64,000 bases of DNA, taken from Macrobrachium rosenbergii. Its lineage: Eukaryota; Arthropoda; Malacostraca; Decapoda; Palaemonidae. This document shows, piece after piece, positions 34,025 to 43,489 of this stretch. Where the stretch lies: contig NC_089767.1 in the NCBI RefSeq assembly GCF_040412425.1, forward strand, positions 2,148,969 to 2,212,968, in the 5' to 3' direction. Below the pieces are notes generated by a model, which was not told the DNA's origin, did no database searches, and saw nothing but the letters and a program-made list of their open reading frames with translations. Within the stretch, counting starts at the first letter, position 1, and each line of letters opens with the position of its first letter. The position numbers and the translations under genes were made by a program.

Positions 34025-34460
34025 TCACAGAGCAGGCTGGGGCCTCCCGGGCGAGGTCACGTCCCGCCACTTGAGGGATGTGATGGCGGTGCGGTATGCT
34101 GGGGTTTCTGGGTCAGCGGCCTGTTCTCTGGCAAGGTCCTGGTAATCTACACCAAGCTGCACTGCGTTCAACTCGACTCTGGAGAGGGCGTCTGCTACGG
34201 GATTTTTCTTGCCGGGAGGTACCTGACGGAACAGGTAAATTCGGCTATGGCTGAGAGGTGGCGCTGCTGTCTGAAGACCATGCGCGTCCCCCTGCTTCGT
34301 GAAGGCGTGAACCAGTGGCTGGTGGTCTGTGAAGATTGTGAAGGGCGTCCCCTCCAGGAGGAACTTGAAGTGCCGAACTGCGCGGTACATCGCGCAGAGT
34401 TCCCTGTCGAAGGTGCTGTAGCGGGACTCTGCGGGACTGAACTTCTTGCTGAAGAAGGCG
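34025..34460 (-). pseudogene. gypsy RNase H segment
   Basis: Contains F-T-D-H-Q-P-L-V-H-A-F and, further on, N-P-V-A-D-A-L-S-R, both standard RNase H landmarks of Ty3/gypsy polyproteins. The frame differs from the upstream RT and the downstream integrase. Confidence 0.85.
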
Positions 34461-34511
34461 ATGGGCTGGGGCGCCGTTGATGATTTGCTCAGAACAGCAC
34501 CGCAGGCAGCG

Positions 34512-35621
34512 TTACTGGCGTCTGTCGTCAGCTGGAGGAGCCTTGGGATCCTGGTGTGCCAAGGCGGTTGCCTTGGTGAGGGCGGCCGTCAGGGAAAAGG
34601 CCTGCTGCTGGCTGGGTCCCCAAGACAGGGACTTCGGTTGACCTTTTAGGACTTCCGTCAGGGGGGCCGTGGTGTGCGCGATCCCGGGGATGAACCGCCT
34701 GTAGAAGTTTACCATCCCAAGGAACTCCTGGACGGCCTTGATGGAGGTGGGTGTCGGGAACTTGGCTACGGCTGCCACTTTCGATGTAAGAGGGCGGACG
34801 CCTGTCGGAGACACCTCGTGACCCAGGAATTCTGCTTTCTGGACGCCGAAGGTACACTTGTCAAAACGGACGACGAGGCCGTTTTCTTGGAGGCGCTGGA
34901 GGACTGCTTTGATGTGCCTCTGGTGTTCGCTGTGAGACCTGGAAAATATGAGAATGTCGTCGACGTAGCAGACGCAGAATTTTAGGTCCCCCAGGATGCT
35001 GTCCATGAGCCGCTGGAAGGTGGCCCTGGCGTTCCTCAGCCCGAAGGTGGAGAAGGCGAACACATAGGACCCGAAGGGCGTGATGATGGCTGTCTTTGGT
35101 ATGTCCTCTGGCGCAACAGGTACCTGGAAATAAGATTTAAGAAGGTCCAATTTAGTGAATATTTTGGCCCCGTGAAAGGAGGCCGTGAGGTCTTGCATAT
35201 TGGGCAGAGGGTAGTGGTCGGGCTCCGTTGCAATGTTGAGCCGCCTGTAGTCGCCGCAGGGTCTCCAGGAGCCGTCCGGTTTCTGCACCATGTGGAGGGG
35301 AGGCCCATGGACTGGAGGCTTTCCTGCAGATGCCCATCTGTTCCATCTCCATGAATGCTTTTTCGCCTCCTGAAGGCGCTGAGGGGGAAGCCTGCGGAAC
35401 TTCGCATGTGTCGGGGGCCCTTTAGTCACTATATGGTGGTATATGCCGTGCTTGGCTGGGGCCCCGGGGACTTGGCGAAGCTCGGGCTTAAACACCTCAG
35501 GGAACTCCGACAGAAGGTGTGCATACTGGTGGGGGCGGCGGTGCTGATGGTGGGTCTGGGTCCCGCCGTTAACGGGAGAGACCGGCAGGAGTCGGTATCG
35601 AGGAGGGCGCTTGCGCCCCAC
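34512..35621 (-). CDS. gypsy reverse transcriptase, longest intact stretch
   Basis: An open 369-codon stretch. Landmarks in order: D-Y-R-R-L-N near residue 124, F-T-K-L-D-L-L-K-S-Y-F near 155, S-T-F-G-L-R-N-A near 191, the catalytic Y-V-D-D at residues 219-222 (34956-34967), F-L-G-H near 260 and F-L-G-M-V-N-F-Y-R-R-F near 300. This covers fingers, palm and thumb of a Ty3/gypsy RT and ends as the RNase H should begin. The start of the stretch lies within the protease-RT linker and is not a genuine start codon; the protein would come from a gag-pol precursor. Some internal local frame slips are likely near residues 85-105. Confidence 0.9.
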   Translation of the reverse strand: MGRKRPPRYRLLPVSPVNGGTQTHHQHRRPHQYAHLLSEFPEVFKPELRQVPGAPAKHGIYHHIVTKGPPTHAKFRRLPPQRLQEAKKHSWRWNRWASAGKPPVHGPPLHMVQKPDGSWRPCGDYRRLNIATEPDHYPLPNMQDLTASFHGAKIFTKLDLLKSYFQVPVAPEDIPKTAIITPFGSYVFAFSTFGLRNARATFQRLMDSILGDLKFCVCYVDDILIFSRSHSEHQRHIKAVLQRLQENGLVVRFDKCTFGVQKAEFLGHEVSPTGVRPLTSKVAAVAKFPTPTSIKAVQEFLGMVNFYRRFIPGIAHTTAPLTEVLKGQPKSLSWGPSQQQAFSLTAALTKATALAHQDPKAPPADDRRQ

Positions 35622-36105
35622 GTCGACTAGCAGGCCGAAGTGCGCCAGAAAATCGGCCCCAGGAGTGGGGTTCCCACGTCCGCGACGATGAAGTCCCAGG
35701 AGTAACTCTGGCCAAGGATGGAGATCGACAGGAGCCTGGTGCCGTAGGAGAGGATGGGGTTCCGTTGGCGGCCGTCAGGAAGGCGGCCGGGTCTGGTGTC
35801 TGGTTGCGGTCCTCTCTGGATGCTGGGAAGACCGACTTAAAGGCTCCTGTGTCGACCAGCATCATCCTGCCGAGACGGTGTCGCCGGACGTAAAAACCTA
35901 CTGTTTTGAGGCCCTGGGTTCTTCGGCTGCCATGGCGGCCTGTCCTGCTGGCCGCCGCCCCCGTTTTTTGAACGGTTGAACGAGCAGGGCGGCAGGCAGT
36001 TTCGGCGTCCTTTCCGAACCACTTGTGGTAGCGACAGAAGCCGGGGACCTCCGTCTGCTGTGGTTGGTGGACGTCTGTTGGCGATGGCGTTGACGGGCTG
36101 CTCAC
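35569..36105 (-). pseudogene. gypsy gag end and protease
   Basis: C-R-Y-H-K-W-F-G at residues 24-31 with a following Cys resembles the C-terminal gag tag seen in many arthropod gypsy elements. L-V-D-T-G-A-F (Asp-Thr-Gly codons 35853-35845) is the active site of the aspartic protease, followed by S-V-F-P-A-S. The frame then drifts before the RT. Confidence 0.8.
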
Positions 36106-36813
36106 GTCCTCTTCAGGCTGGGCCGGAGCTGACCGGCTGTGGCCGGTTTTAGCCGCTGTGAAGCCTTGACGGAGTCTGTGAGGTGTTGTGCCGCCTCTAT
36201 GAGGTCCTCGACAGGCATGGTGTAGGGGTGAGCGATCTGGTTGCGTACTTCCGGGAGGAGTTGGCGAAGGAAGATTTCCCGATGAAGCTTATCTCCTGCC
36301 GCTTGTTTGTGCCACCCAAGACTGGTATTGACAGGAGATCTCGACCATGCCCCAAGCGTCTCTTGGATTGAGGTCGTGGCGTGGATTATTGGCAAGGTCG
36401 ATAGCACAGGCGGCCCGCTCGGCGATGGGCAGGAGCAAGCTTCGAGGAGGAACTTTTTGTGGTGCTGTATGTGAGGGTGTGTGTTTGGTACTCGCGAGAT
36501 GAGTTTGTTGTACACGTCCTCGGAAGGGCGTTGAGCACTGTGTCGGCCTGTAGGATTTCGTCCGTGAGGTCCGCGATTCTGAAGTGGCTCTCCACCCTGC
36601 GCAGCCACATTGATGGGTTCCCCTGCGTAAACGGCGGCAGCTTTACGGTGAGGCGGCCCGCGATTGTGTTGCCCGGCCGTCGTGTGTTGGGCGCTGGTGT
36701 GGAGTTGCGGGAGGGCCTCGATGCGGGGCGGGCGCGGCTGTGATGGGAGGTAGGTAAACCTCGGAGTCCGGGGTCGCGTTTAACTGCATGAAGGAGGGGA
36801 TATCCGCGTCCAT
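36102..36813 (-). pseudogene. gypsy gag, frame-broken
   Basis: Probable start M-D-A-D-I-P-S-F near 36813. Further pieces include W-L-R-R-V-E-S-H-F (from 36610), matching the W-x-x-x-V-E-x-x-F core of gypsy gag, and R-Q-L-L-P-E-V-R-N-Q-I (36608-36102 frame). At least two frame shifts separate the parts. Confidence 0.75.
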
Positions 36814-37027
36814 GCTCGCTCCTTTGACCCCCTTACTGGAGTGGGGTATCGCGTCAGTACGCACTTTTGCGTGCGCCGTGTGGTTCCGCTAGTGACGCTG
36901 GTGGGGTACGCCGACGAGTCAGCACGCTCAAACGCTGGTTACAGCGCCGTGTTTAGGCCGCTAAGAGCGTTTTGGAGAAATCCTGGAGCCAAGACTGAGT
37001 CGCCGTGTGAGTCCGCTAATGGCTCCG

Positions 37028-37047
37028 GGATACTCCGGGGGTCACCA
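37028..37047 (-). other. candidate tRNA primer-binding site
   Basis: Minus-strand TGGTGACCCCCGGAG begins one base inside the 5' LTR. A leading TGG pairs with the CCA end of a tRNA, as required for minus-strand priming. I did not assign the tRNA. Confidence 0.5.
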
Positions 37048-37048
37048 C

Positions 37049-37471
37049 TGTAAGGTGTCAAAGAAACGAGCAGGTAAAGGTTACTGCTACTTTATTACAG
37101 ATCCAGGCAGCTTATATTGCGGCCGACTGACGCCGGGCCGTGAGAGACAATGGAATTGACTGTGACCTGAGGTCGAAACAATAAACAATAATATGCAGTG
37201 AACGAGTACAAATTACAATACAAAACATACAGAGCTACAATATAGATACAGTCTTGATGCCTGTGAATGAAGAAACATGTGATACACAATGTGTGACATT
37301 CGTATAAATACCATAAAGTAAAAATGATTAAAATGCGTGACCTGGCACGTTTTAGGCGTGACTAATTGAGCTTGAAGAAAACGGGAAGTCACCAAAGAAA
37401 ACAAGCTCAGCGGAGACTTAATTAATGGCGCCGCCGAAACACTATCCTGGCGCCGAATTGGTGACTTTACA
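37049..37471 (-). repeat. gypsy 5' LTR
   Basis: Same 423-bp length and ends as 32395-32817. It contains AATAAA on the minus strand near 37090-37095, a plausible polyadenylation signal inside the LTR. Confidence 0.95.
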
Positions 37472-37841
37472 CCTCCATGGAGACATCCATCTTTGGAAAG
37501 AGTGTACTGTAGGTGAGTTTCAAGTTCGAAACATGTTGCGTCCAGTAAGATGATGCTTCTCACCTTCTAGTGCATCTAGAAAGCCAAAAAGAGCAAATTT
37601 AATCAGCTCAGGCGTCGAACTTGGAGCATTCTTCCCAAAATGGTACTCGAAATGTTGATTGTCTCATCACACATCAATTTTTGCTGCAAAGTGCTATGGT
37701 GTTTTGATAGCCTTAAGGAAATCTAGTCACAGAGAAATATCGTGTCATCGTGTCATTTGGCAGTTTGAAAAGCCTGGTTAATGGTTTGTTTGGACCAGAT
37801 CATTTGATCAAAATATCAAGTTTTTTGAGGTCTGCTCATGT

Positions 37842-38090
37842 TTGCGTGGCAGAAATCGGTCCAGTGGTTTCAGGAGTAATGACACTGGATGGCCATGTGA
37901 TGAGAAGGGTGAGACATATGTGGGGAGGAAAGTGATGCAGATGGAGGTGCCTGGTGGGAGAGCAAGAAAACAGCGAAGGTGGATGGATGTAGTTAGAGAA
38001 GACCTGAGAGACAAAAATTATCAGAGGACGATGTGTTTGCTGAGCCAGGTCCTGCTGTCAGAAGCATCGACTTAGAAGTGGGATAAGATG
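37842..38090 (+). pseudogene. non-LTR retrotransposon, RT C-terminal tail
   Basis: The end of a LINE-type protein: G-H-V-M-R-R (in the neighbouring frame), then V-G-R-K-V-M-Q-M-E-V-P-G-G-R-A-R and R-R-W-M-D-V-V-R-E-D-L-R-D-K. This arrangement is typical of the extreme C-terminus of decapod non-LTR retrotransposons. The rest of the element is absent, consistent with the usual 5' truncation of LINE copies. Confidence 0.65.
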
Positions 38091-38128
38091 CAGAGAAAGA
38101 AGTGCTGCAGGAATAATATAGTATTATC

Positions 38129-38134
<6 letters not shown>

Positions 38135-38164
<30 letters not shown>
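38135..38164. repeat. (CT)n microsatellite
   Basis: About 15 CT units directly after the LINE tail. Confidence 0.95.
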
Positions 38165-38167
<3 letters not shown>

Positions 38168-38354
38168 CATATGCAGGATATGTATCCTGTAATTTGCTTT
38201 GTAGTTTCAACCGGGAGCTACAAAATTCGATATTGAATGAGTTCACAAACTCAGTATCCCTGCAAACATCTGAGTATGACGAGATATATAAAGTTTAGAA
38301 ATTAATTACACTAAAAATCGTATCTCTGACTGTTTAATCAACACAATCACAAAA

Positions 38355-38668
38355 ATAAATTTCTGACTCACATCAGGATCGAATCCAGGTCTTTCAAATG
38401 AAAGGCAAGGCAGCTGCCAACTAAGCCACACAAGTCATAATAAAAGTAATTGGAACCCAAGTACCACTGTAGCGAAGGCTTTACCTGGGCAGGCTAACTG
38501 GGGAAAACATGCTGGTGTACGAGACAGTCAGCCTGCCCAGGTAAAGCCTTAGGTACGGTGGTACTTAAGTTCCAACTTCTTTTATGGCTTGTGAGGCTTA
38601 GTTGGCAGCGGCCTTGCCTTTCAACCGAAAGACCTGGGTTCGATCCTGATGTGAGTCAGAAATTTATT
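38355..38668. mobile_element. fold-back element with a tRNA-like module in each arm
   Basis: Arms 38355-38495 and 38530-38668 are reverse complements over about 140 bp with scattered mismatches, separated by 34 bp. Each arm carries a tRNA-like segment, forward at about 38586-38657 and reverse at about 38366-38438. It has an A-box-like GGCTTAGTTGG, a B-box GGTTCGATCC (reverse arm GGATTCGATCC) and an anticodon-arm-like CTTTCANNNGAAAG. Two Pol III-type promoters would therefore face inward. A decayed copy of one arm lies near 56110-56230. Confidence 0.8.
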
Positions 38669-38724
38669 CCTGACTGTTCTATAAAGAAGAAGAGCGAGAC
38701 AGACGTTTAATGACTACATGAGAG

Positions 38725-38730
<6 letters not shown>

Positions 38731-38756
<26 letters not shown>

Positions 38757-38757
38757 T
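38731..38757. repeat. (GA)n microsatellite
   Basis: About 13 GA units, with TAGTAGAGAG repeats on either side. Confidence 0.95.
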
Positions 38758-39495
38758 AGTAGAGAGTAGTCTTTTGACTAATTTTAGGATCAAGTTTCAG
38801 GAAAAAACTTTTTGATTTTCTTAAAGGCTTTGAGGTTCTGACTCGGATTTAGCCAGGTCTGCCAGTTATCTTGTAGATGAGTTGATTTGGAAATTTTAGT
38901 TTGGTATCTCATTTTTACAGTACTTACCTGCTTTTAGACTCATCATATTTGTGTAGTTTTATTCAGCGACGTCAGTAAGTTATGAATTCATGATGCCAGA
39001 AAACTTTAGATAATTAATGAGTTGCCACATTTTCAAATGCATGAAAATAACAGTAATAACTGCAATATAGATAACTCTTCCAGAAGAAGTAACAAAAAGA
39101 AGCAATCAGACAGAGGCACGAAAAATAATATACGAAAATTAAATGGTAAACACAAAGAACCAAATAAATTCCGGGAGGGATGCAACGATTCATGTCAAAG
39201 TTCAAACAAGATATGCCTTAACTAACAAAAGGAAATGGAGAAAGAAAATTAAGACTTGCATTAACCAAACATACTTCTGAAGAATATTGGGCAATAAATT
39301 TCTGCAAACCAAATAAATGTAACGCCGAAATTATCATGAGAACAGAGGGGAGGCAGAAAATTTATTTAGGAAAACCACAAAATAACGCCATACCATTTGC
39401 ACTGCCATCAAAGACTAGAAAGTAATTATCTATCTAGACACAGGAATGTGTGGCAAAATTAATGCAATGAAAGTGGAATATAAAAATTAACAGTT

Positions 39496-39873
39496 AACAA
39501 GTAAAAAATGCTCCAAAGTTTCTTCAGCGCAATCGACTTTTCTGTACAGCGTATTTGATTATACGCTGTACAGAAAAGGCCACCGAAAGTAGATCTATCT
39601 TTCGGTGGTCTCGGTAGAATGCTGTGAGCCGCGTCCCATGAAACACGATTATGACTAACTTTAACCTTAAATAAAATAAAAAAAAAAAAACTACTGAGAC
39701 TAGAGGGCTGCAATTTAGTATGTTTGATGATTGGACGGTGGATGATCAACATACCAATTTGCAGCCCTCTAGCCTCAGTAGTTTTTAAGATCTGAGGGCG
39801 GACAGAAGAAAGTGCGGACAACAAAAAGAGCGGACAGAAAAACGTGCGGGCGACAGACAAAGCCGGAAACTAA
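39496..39873 (+). repeat. dispersed hairpin repeat, copy 3
   Basis: Same start (AACAAGTAAAAAATG) and order of blocks as copies 1 and 2, truncated at AAAGCCGG. It carries a private inverted duplication at 39538-39577 (see findings). Confidence 0.88.
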
Positions 39874-40689
39874 ATAATTACCGACAGCTCGCTACTAAAT
39901 TTAAACTAGTATTAAACCCCACTCTTTCAGTGGGGTGTCACACAATATCCTGCAAAGATACCACCTTAAAATCAGGCGAAGACCTTAAAATTCCGTCAAA
40001 TAGGAGGCCAAGAACTATGCTTATACCAAGGAAAATGTTTGAAAGAATGATTCATAATAAAAACAAGGAAATCTGAAATACAGGTTTTAAAAGGGTATCA
40101 TCGCCAGGGTAGATCATAAGTCATACGAATTAACTATCCATAGATAACAAGGCTTTGTGCAGCACCTGTGAAAGTAGAATGGTCACTGTTTGGAGCTTTG
40201 GGGAGAGCATCGAAGAACCAGGAACTACTCTTGATCTCAGGCTAGAGAGCATTTATTTTCATGATTAACAAAAAAATCCAAATTACCGATTAATACTACA
40301 AATGTGTTCCAGTTAGCATTTCACGTTTCCCAAAAATATTAAACTTGGTTTTTATGTGCACCGAGAAGTGTTATTATTAGTAGTAGAAAGAATTTGTCTT
40401 TGTAATTTATTGAAGCTATCGCGAAGAAGAAGACTGCGATGATAAATGTAGCGTAAAGTGCTAAACAATGAGGCTTTTATGTTAAAGTATTTTAAAAATT
40501 ATAAAAGGGTGGAATTAAGGAATGAAACAGAACGATATAAATAAAACTATAATATTAAATTTAGATTCCTAAATAGATAAAATAAAAATGGAAATCAATA
40601 AAAATCAACAAAATATATAATATAGCAAAAGTCGCTAAAGAATGCAGATTACACATATCGGCATCTGGCAACACCACCTCCTTCCTAGA

Positions 40690-40731
40690 CCTTTTTCTTC
40701 GTCGGACGTCGGTTGACAGCCCGATCCCAAG
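40690..40731 (+). promoter_or_regulatory. RpS9: RpS9 5'-TOP start and non-coding exon 1
   Basis: The tract CCTTTTTCTTC at 40690-40700 is a terminal oligopyrimidine motif, which marks transcription starts of ribosomal protein genes and gives growth-dependent translation. About 42 nt later a donor (AAG then GTAAAT) starts a 170-bp intron ending in CTTCGCAG at 40901, immediately before the ATG. No TATA box is apparent, as usual for this gene class. Confidence 0.75.
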
Positions 40732-40901
40732 GTAAATATTCAAATTTTACCGAGTTATCCCCGTATTATGTCTTAAATTAGTACAGTGTATTGATATTCC
40801 TTATGTAAACATTTAGATAGGTAATATGCTATAGATGTGAACAAGACGATTCATATGATATCGATGGATGAATTATATGTTTTGCATGTCCCTCTTCGCA
40901 G

Positions 40902-40994
40902 ATGGTGAACCATCGCATCAAACTCGTGCAGAGCAAACGGTACTCCACCCCAAGGAGACCTTTTGAAAAACCTCGTCTCGACCAAGAGTTGAAG
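40902..40994 (+). CDS. RpS9: ribosomal protein S9 (uS4), coding exon 1
   Basis: RpS9 is the eukaryotic uS4 protein of the 40S subunit; it binds 18S rRNA early in assembly and sits near the mRNA entry channel. This exon gives residues 1-31, from M-V-N-H-R-I through P-R-R-P-F-E-K-P-R-L-D-Q-E-L-K, matching the highly conserved N-terminus. Acceptor CTTCGCAG directly abuts the ATG; donor GTGAGT, phase 0. The four coding exons join with consistent phases to 194 codons plus stop, close to the usual length of about 194-195 residues. Expressed divergently from the transferrin gene. Confidence 0.97.
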
Positions 40995-41334
40995 GTGAGT
41001 TTTGCTCTATAATGTGCATTTACAATAAGTTCTTTTATTAAGTCAGTTTTTGTCCGTGTCGGGTAGAGATACCAAAGGCTGCCGGTGGTTCCGCCATGAA
41101 CCGTTCTTGATTATTATCTTGGGTAATTGTAAAGCATTTCTGTATTATATAACGTGGGATGTATCGAGTATTTTGAATGTTTTCATTAAAAAAGTTTTAA
41201 TTGAGTGAAAGGCATATTGACAAAGTCTGTTGAATGGAAAGTTAATTGGCGTGTTCGAAACCACCCCAAGACACTTCACAATTCGCCTGCCGAGATTGTT
41301 TCATTCCATTTGGTAAACAAGGCCAATATTTTTA

Positions 41335-41453
41335 CCGTTGAAAGGAAGTTTTTATTAATATTTTTACAGTTGAAAGTAAGTTTTTCTTTATTTTTACAGT
41401 TGAAAGTAAGTTTTTTCTTAATATTTTTACAGTTGAAAGGAAGTTTTTCTTAG
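41335..41453 (+). repeat. 33-bp tandem repeat, about four units
   Basis: Unit core TTTTTACAGTTGAAAG followed by TAAGTTTTT or GAAGTTTTT. In two units the text TTACAG-TTGAAA-GTAAGT reads as an acceptor, six bases and a donor. Confidence 0.85.
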
Positions 41454-42016
41454 TCCAGATTTGAAGTGAAGGGTGTTGATGAACACCTCATTCCTGTGGC
41501 TCTGTAAGATGGCTGAGGAGGGAGACAAGGGTAACCTAGGCGTTGGTAATTTCGCTGATTAGCGAAAATGTCCATAGAAGAAAATTTACTCTGGTTAATT
41601 AAAGTCGAGGTAGAACTAAGTATTAGCTCATTGTCTGGTATTACCTTGGTAATTGATATGGTACACATAGTATCTTGGTTGATATTATATACAAAACATC
41701 TTGGTTGCTTATCAAGAGTTAACTTTTTATTTTGTCGCTCAACTGTAATTACCCAGTAATTAACCTCAGAACTGGTTATATTTTTGCTGTTGCGCATGTG
41801 CAGTGTTTTAGAGAAACTTTTGGTAAAAAGTGGAGTTCCTTCACCGGGTGGTCTGGCCCCCGGCTAGGTGAGGGACCGTTAGGTTGGTAAGGTTCCTTTT
41901 ATAATAGATTTCCTTAGCCCATCCCTTCTTGAACATATGGTTCCCTAATGTCTTGTATTCATGGAATCATTCCATACAGTCCGTGCAGAGCTAATACCTA
42001 GAAATGCCTTTTCTCC

Positions 42017-42280
42017 ATAGGGGGCTAGTGCTGTCGGTGCACCTCATGCAGTGCACTGTAGGCATCACCCAAGATTCTTTGCAGCGTCTGTGCTGCCCCT
42101 AGCTGCAGCCCCTCTCATTGATTTTACTGAACCTCAGCTCCCTTTCTTCCATCTTGCTATCCACCCTCTCTTAATTATTCTTCCTTTTACACCTTTCAGA
42201 CCTTTCCACTCTCCTTTTCAGCGATGAATAACCTCATAGGTCCCAGTGCTTGGCCTTTGTCCAAAATTTAATATTCTCTC
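42017..42280 (+). mobile_element. SINE-like repeat
   Basis: Forward copy from GGGGCTAGTGCTGTCGGTGC to CTTGGCCTTTGTCC with the standard inner blocks (GTGCACCTCATGCAGTGCAC, CCCCTAGCTGCAGCCCC, ACACCTTTCAGACC). Target duplication not clear. Confidence 0.85.
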
Positions 42281-42670
42281 CATGCTAGGAAAGGTTAGGT
42301 TAATGTTTAGTAAGGTCGTGGCCAGTGCCAGATCACATGTTCAGGAGCGCCTGCAATTTACGTTGACGCGGGTGTCGTCTGCCAGTTTTCTAGTTGCGGA
42401 GGAATACCAACATACGAAATCGATACTAAAATGACAAAACCATAACTAACCAACCTAACCTAACCTAGTGTGGCGTGTCCTTACCTAGTTGGGGGGTGAA
42501 CCCCCCCAGAAAGGTAGAGAACATGGCGTTTCATGTGGAACTACTTGCCTTGGCAGATAACTTGGCTGACGGGACAAACGGCATTAGGTGGCGTCAACGT
42601 AAACTGCAAACTACCCCATGTTCTTGGTCGATTTCTCATGCCTGCCCGTCTGCATCCTCCGTAGGGACCT

Positions 42671-43470
42671 GTGCCATCAGTGCACCTCGTGCGGTGCACC
42701 CAGGGTAGCCATATTTTTCTAGTGGAATTGTCGTACTCAGGCCTCGAAACTTTCGTATTTGGTATAATTATCGTACACTTCCCTACTGATATAATAATAG
42801 AAAGGGATAAAACATTTTTTAGTGCTGATTTAGGCACTTACTATTTTACTTACCAGTAAGACATGTCATGATGATACCCAATAAATTTAATGCATAAAAG
42901 CTGCACCTGTAAAGTTCTTGTAATTAAAATGAATACTTAAAATGAGGCCTATGCAAAGCCAAAAGGAATATAGCAGTTATTCATTCATGGGATCTTCTTA
43001 ATTTATTCAAAACAAAACATTATATTATTAATTTCTACTCCTGAATACAAAATATTACTGAAGAAAATATAATTATCCAAAAATTCAAAATAAAAGATAC
43101 TAAAATTGGAATAAAAAAAAGGAGGAACAGAATTATCGTACAAATGCATACAATACCTTGTGCTATCGTACATCGTACAAAGGCCCAAATTATCGTACAT
43201 GTACGATATTTATCGTACGAATGGCAACCCTGGGTGCACTGTAGGCGTTATTTAGGCTTCAACCCCTTTCATTCCTTTTACTGTATCTCTGTTCATATTC
43301 TTTTTCTTCTATCCTACTTTCCATCCTCTCCTAACAACTGATTCTAGTGCAACTGCAAGGTTTTCCCCCGTGACACCTTTCGGACCCTTCAGCTATCAGT
43401 TTCTGGTTCAGCGCTGAATGACCTCATAGGTCTCAGTGCTTGGCCTTGGGCCTAAATTCTATATTCCTTC
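42671..43470 (+). mobile_element. SINE-like repeat split by a hAT-type MITE
   Basis: SINE text runs 42671-42700 and resumes at 43233-43470; the two parts join exactly at the GTGCGGTGCACTGTAGG block of the intact family members. The 532-bp interruption is described separately. Confidence 0.9.
42701..43232. mobile_element. hAT-type MITE nested in a SINE
   Basis: Ends CAGGGTAGCCAT (left) and ATGGCAACCCTG (right) are inverted with one mismatch and match the CAGGGTTGCCA-type ends of hAT transposons. The flanking 8-mers GGTGCACC (42693-42700) and GGTGCACT (43233-43240) are the target duplication with one mismatch, the length typical of hAT. The interior is AT-rich with repeated CGTAC motifs (ATCGTACA, TTATCGTAC) and no transposase. 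Confidence 0.88.
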
Positions 43471-43489
43471 CTTCTTTCCCTGCCCAGCA

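Larger units (their letters stand above)
32395..37471 (-). mobile_element. Ty3/gypsy LTR retrotransposon
   Basis: A 5077-bp element with two 423-bp LTRs (TG...CA ends), flanked by the 4-bp duplication CCTC at 32391-32394 and 37472-37475. Coding order on the minus strand is gag, protease, reverse transcriptase, RNase H, integrase, which is the Ty3/gypsy order. GC content is clearly higher than in the surroundings. All coding parts are split over several frames while the LTRs are almost identical. It is inserted between a MITE and a LINE remnant, in intergenic DNA. Confidence 0.93.
29050..40689. other. intergenic region between divergent transferrin and RpS9
   Basis: The two host genes point away from each other here. 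Between 29050 and 31000 I see no gene, only AT-rich sequence with short open stretches. From 31 kb to 39.9 kb it is mostly repeats: hairpin repeats, a MITE, the gypsy element, a LINE tail and a tRNA-like fold-back. From 39900 to 40680 nothing is recognised. Confidence 0.7.

Noticed and set aside
34025..36743. Plus-strand open stretches across the gypsy element (for example 33959-34480 and 34674-34985)
   Set aside because: They are antisense shadows of the GC-rich pol and gag coding; the minus frames carry all recognisable motifs.
38586..38657. Genuine tRNA gene
   Set aside because: A- and B-box-like motifs are present but the acceptor stem does not pair and the anticodon arm is irregular; it is a tRNA-derived repeat arm.
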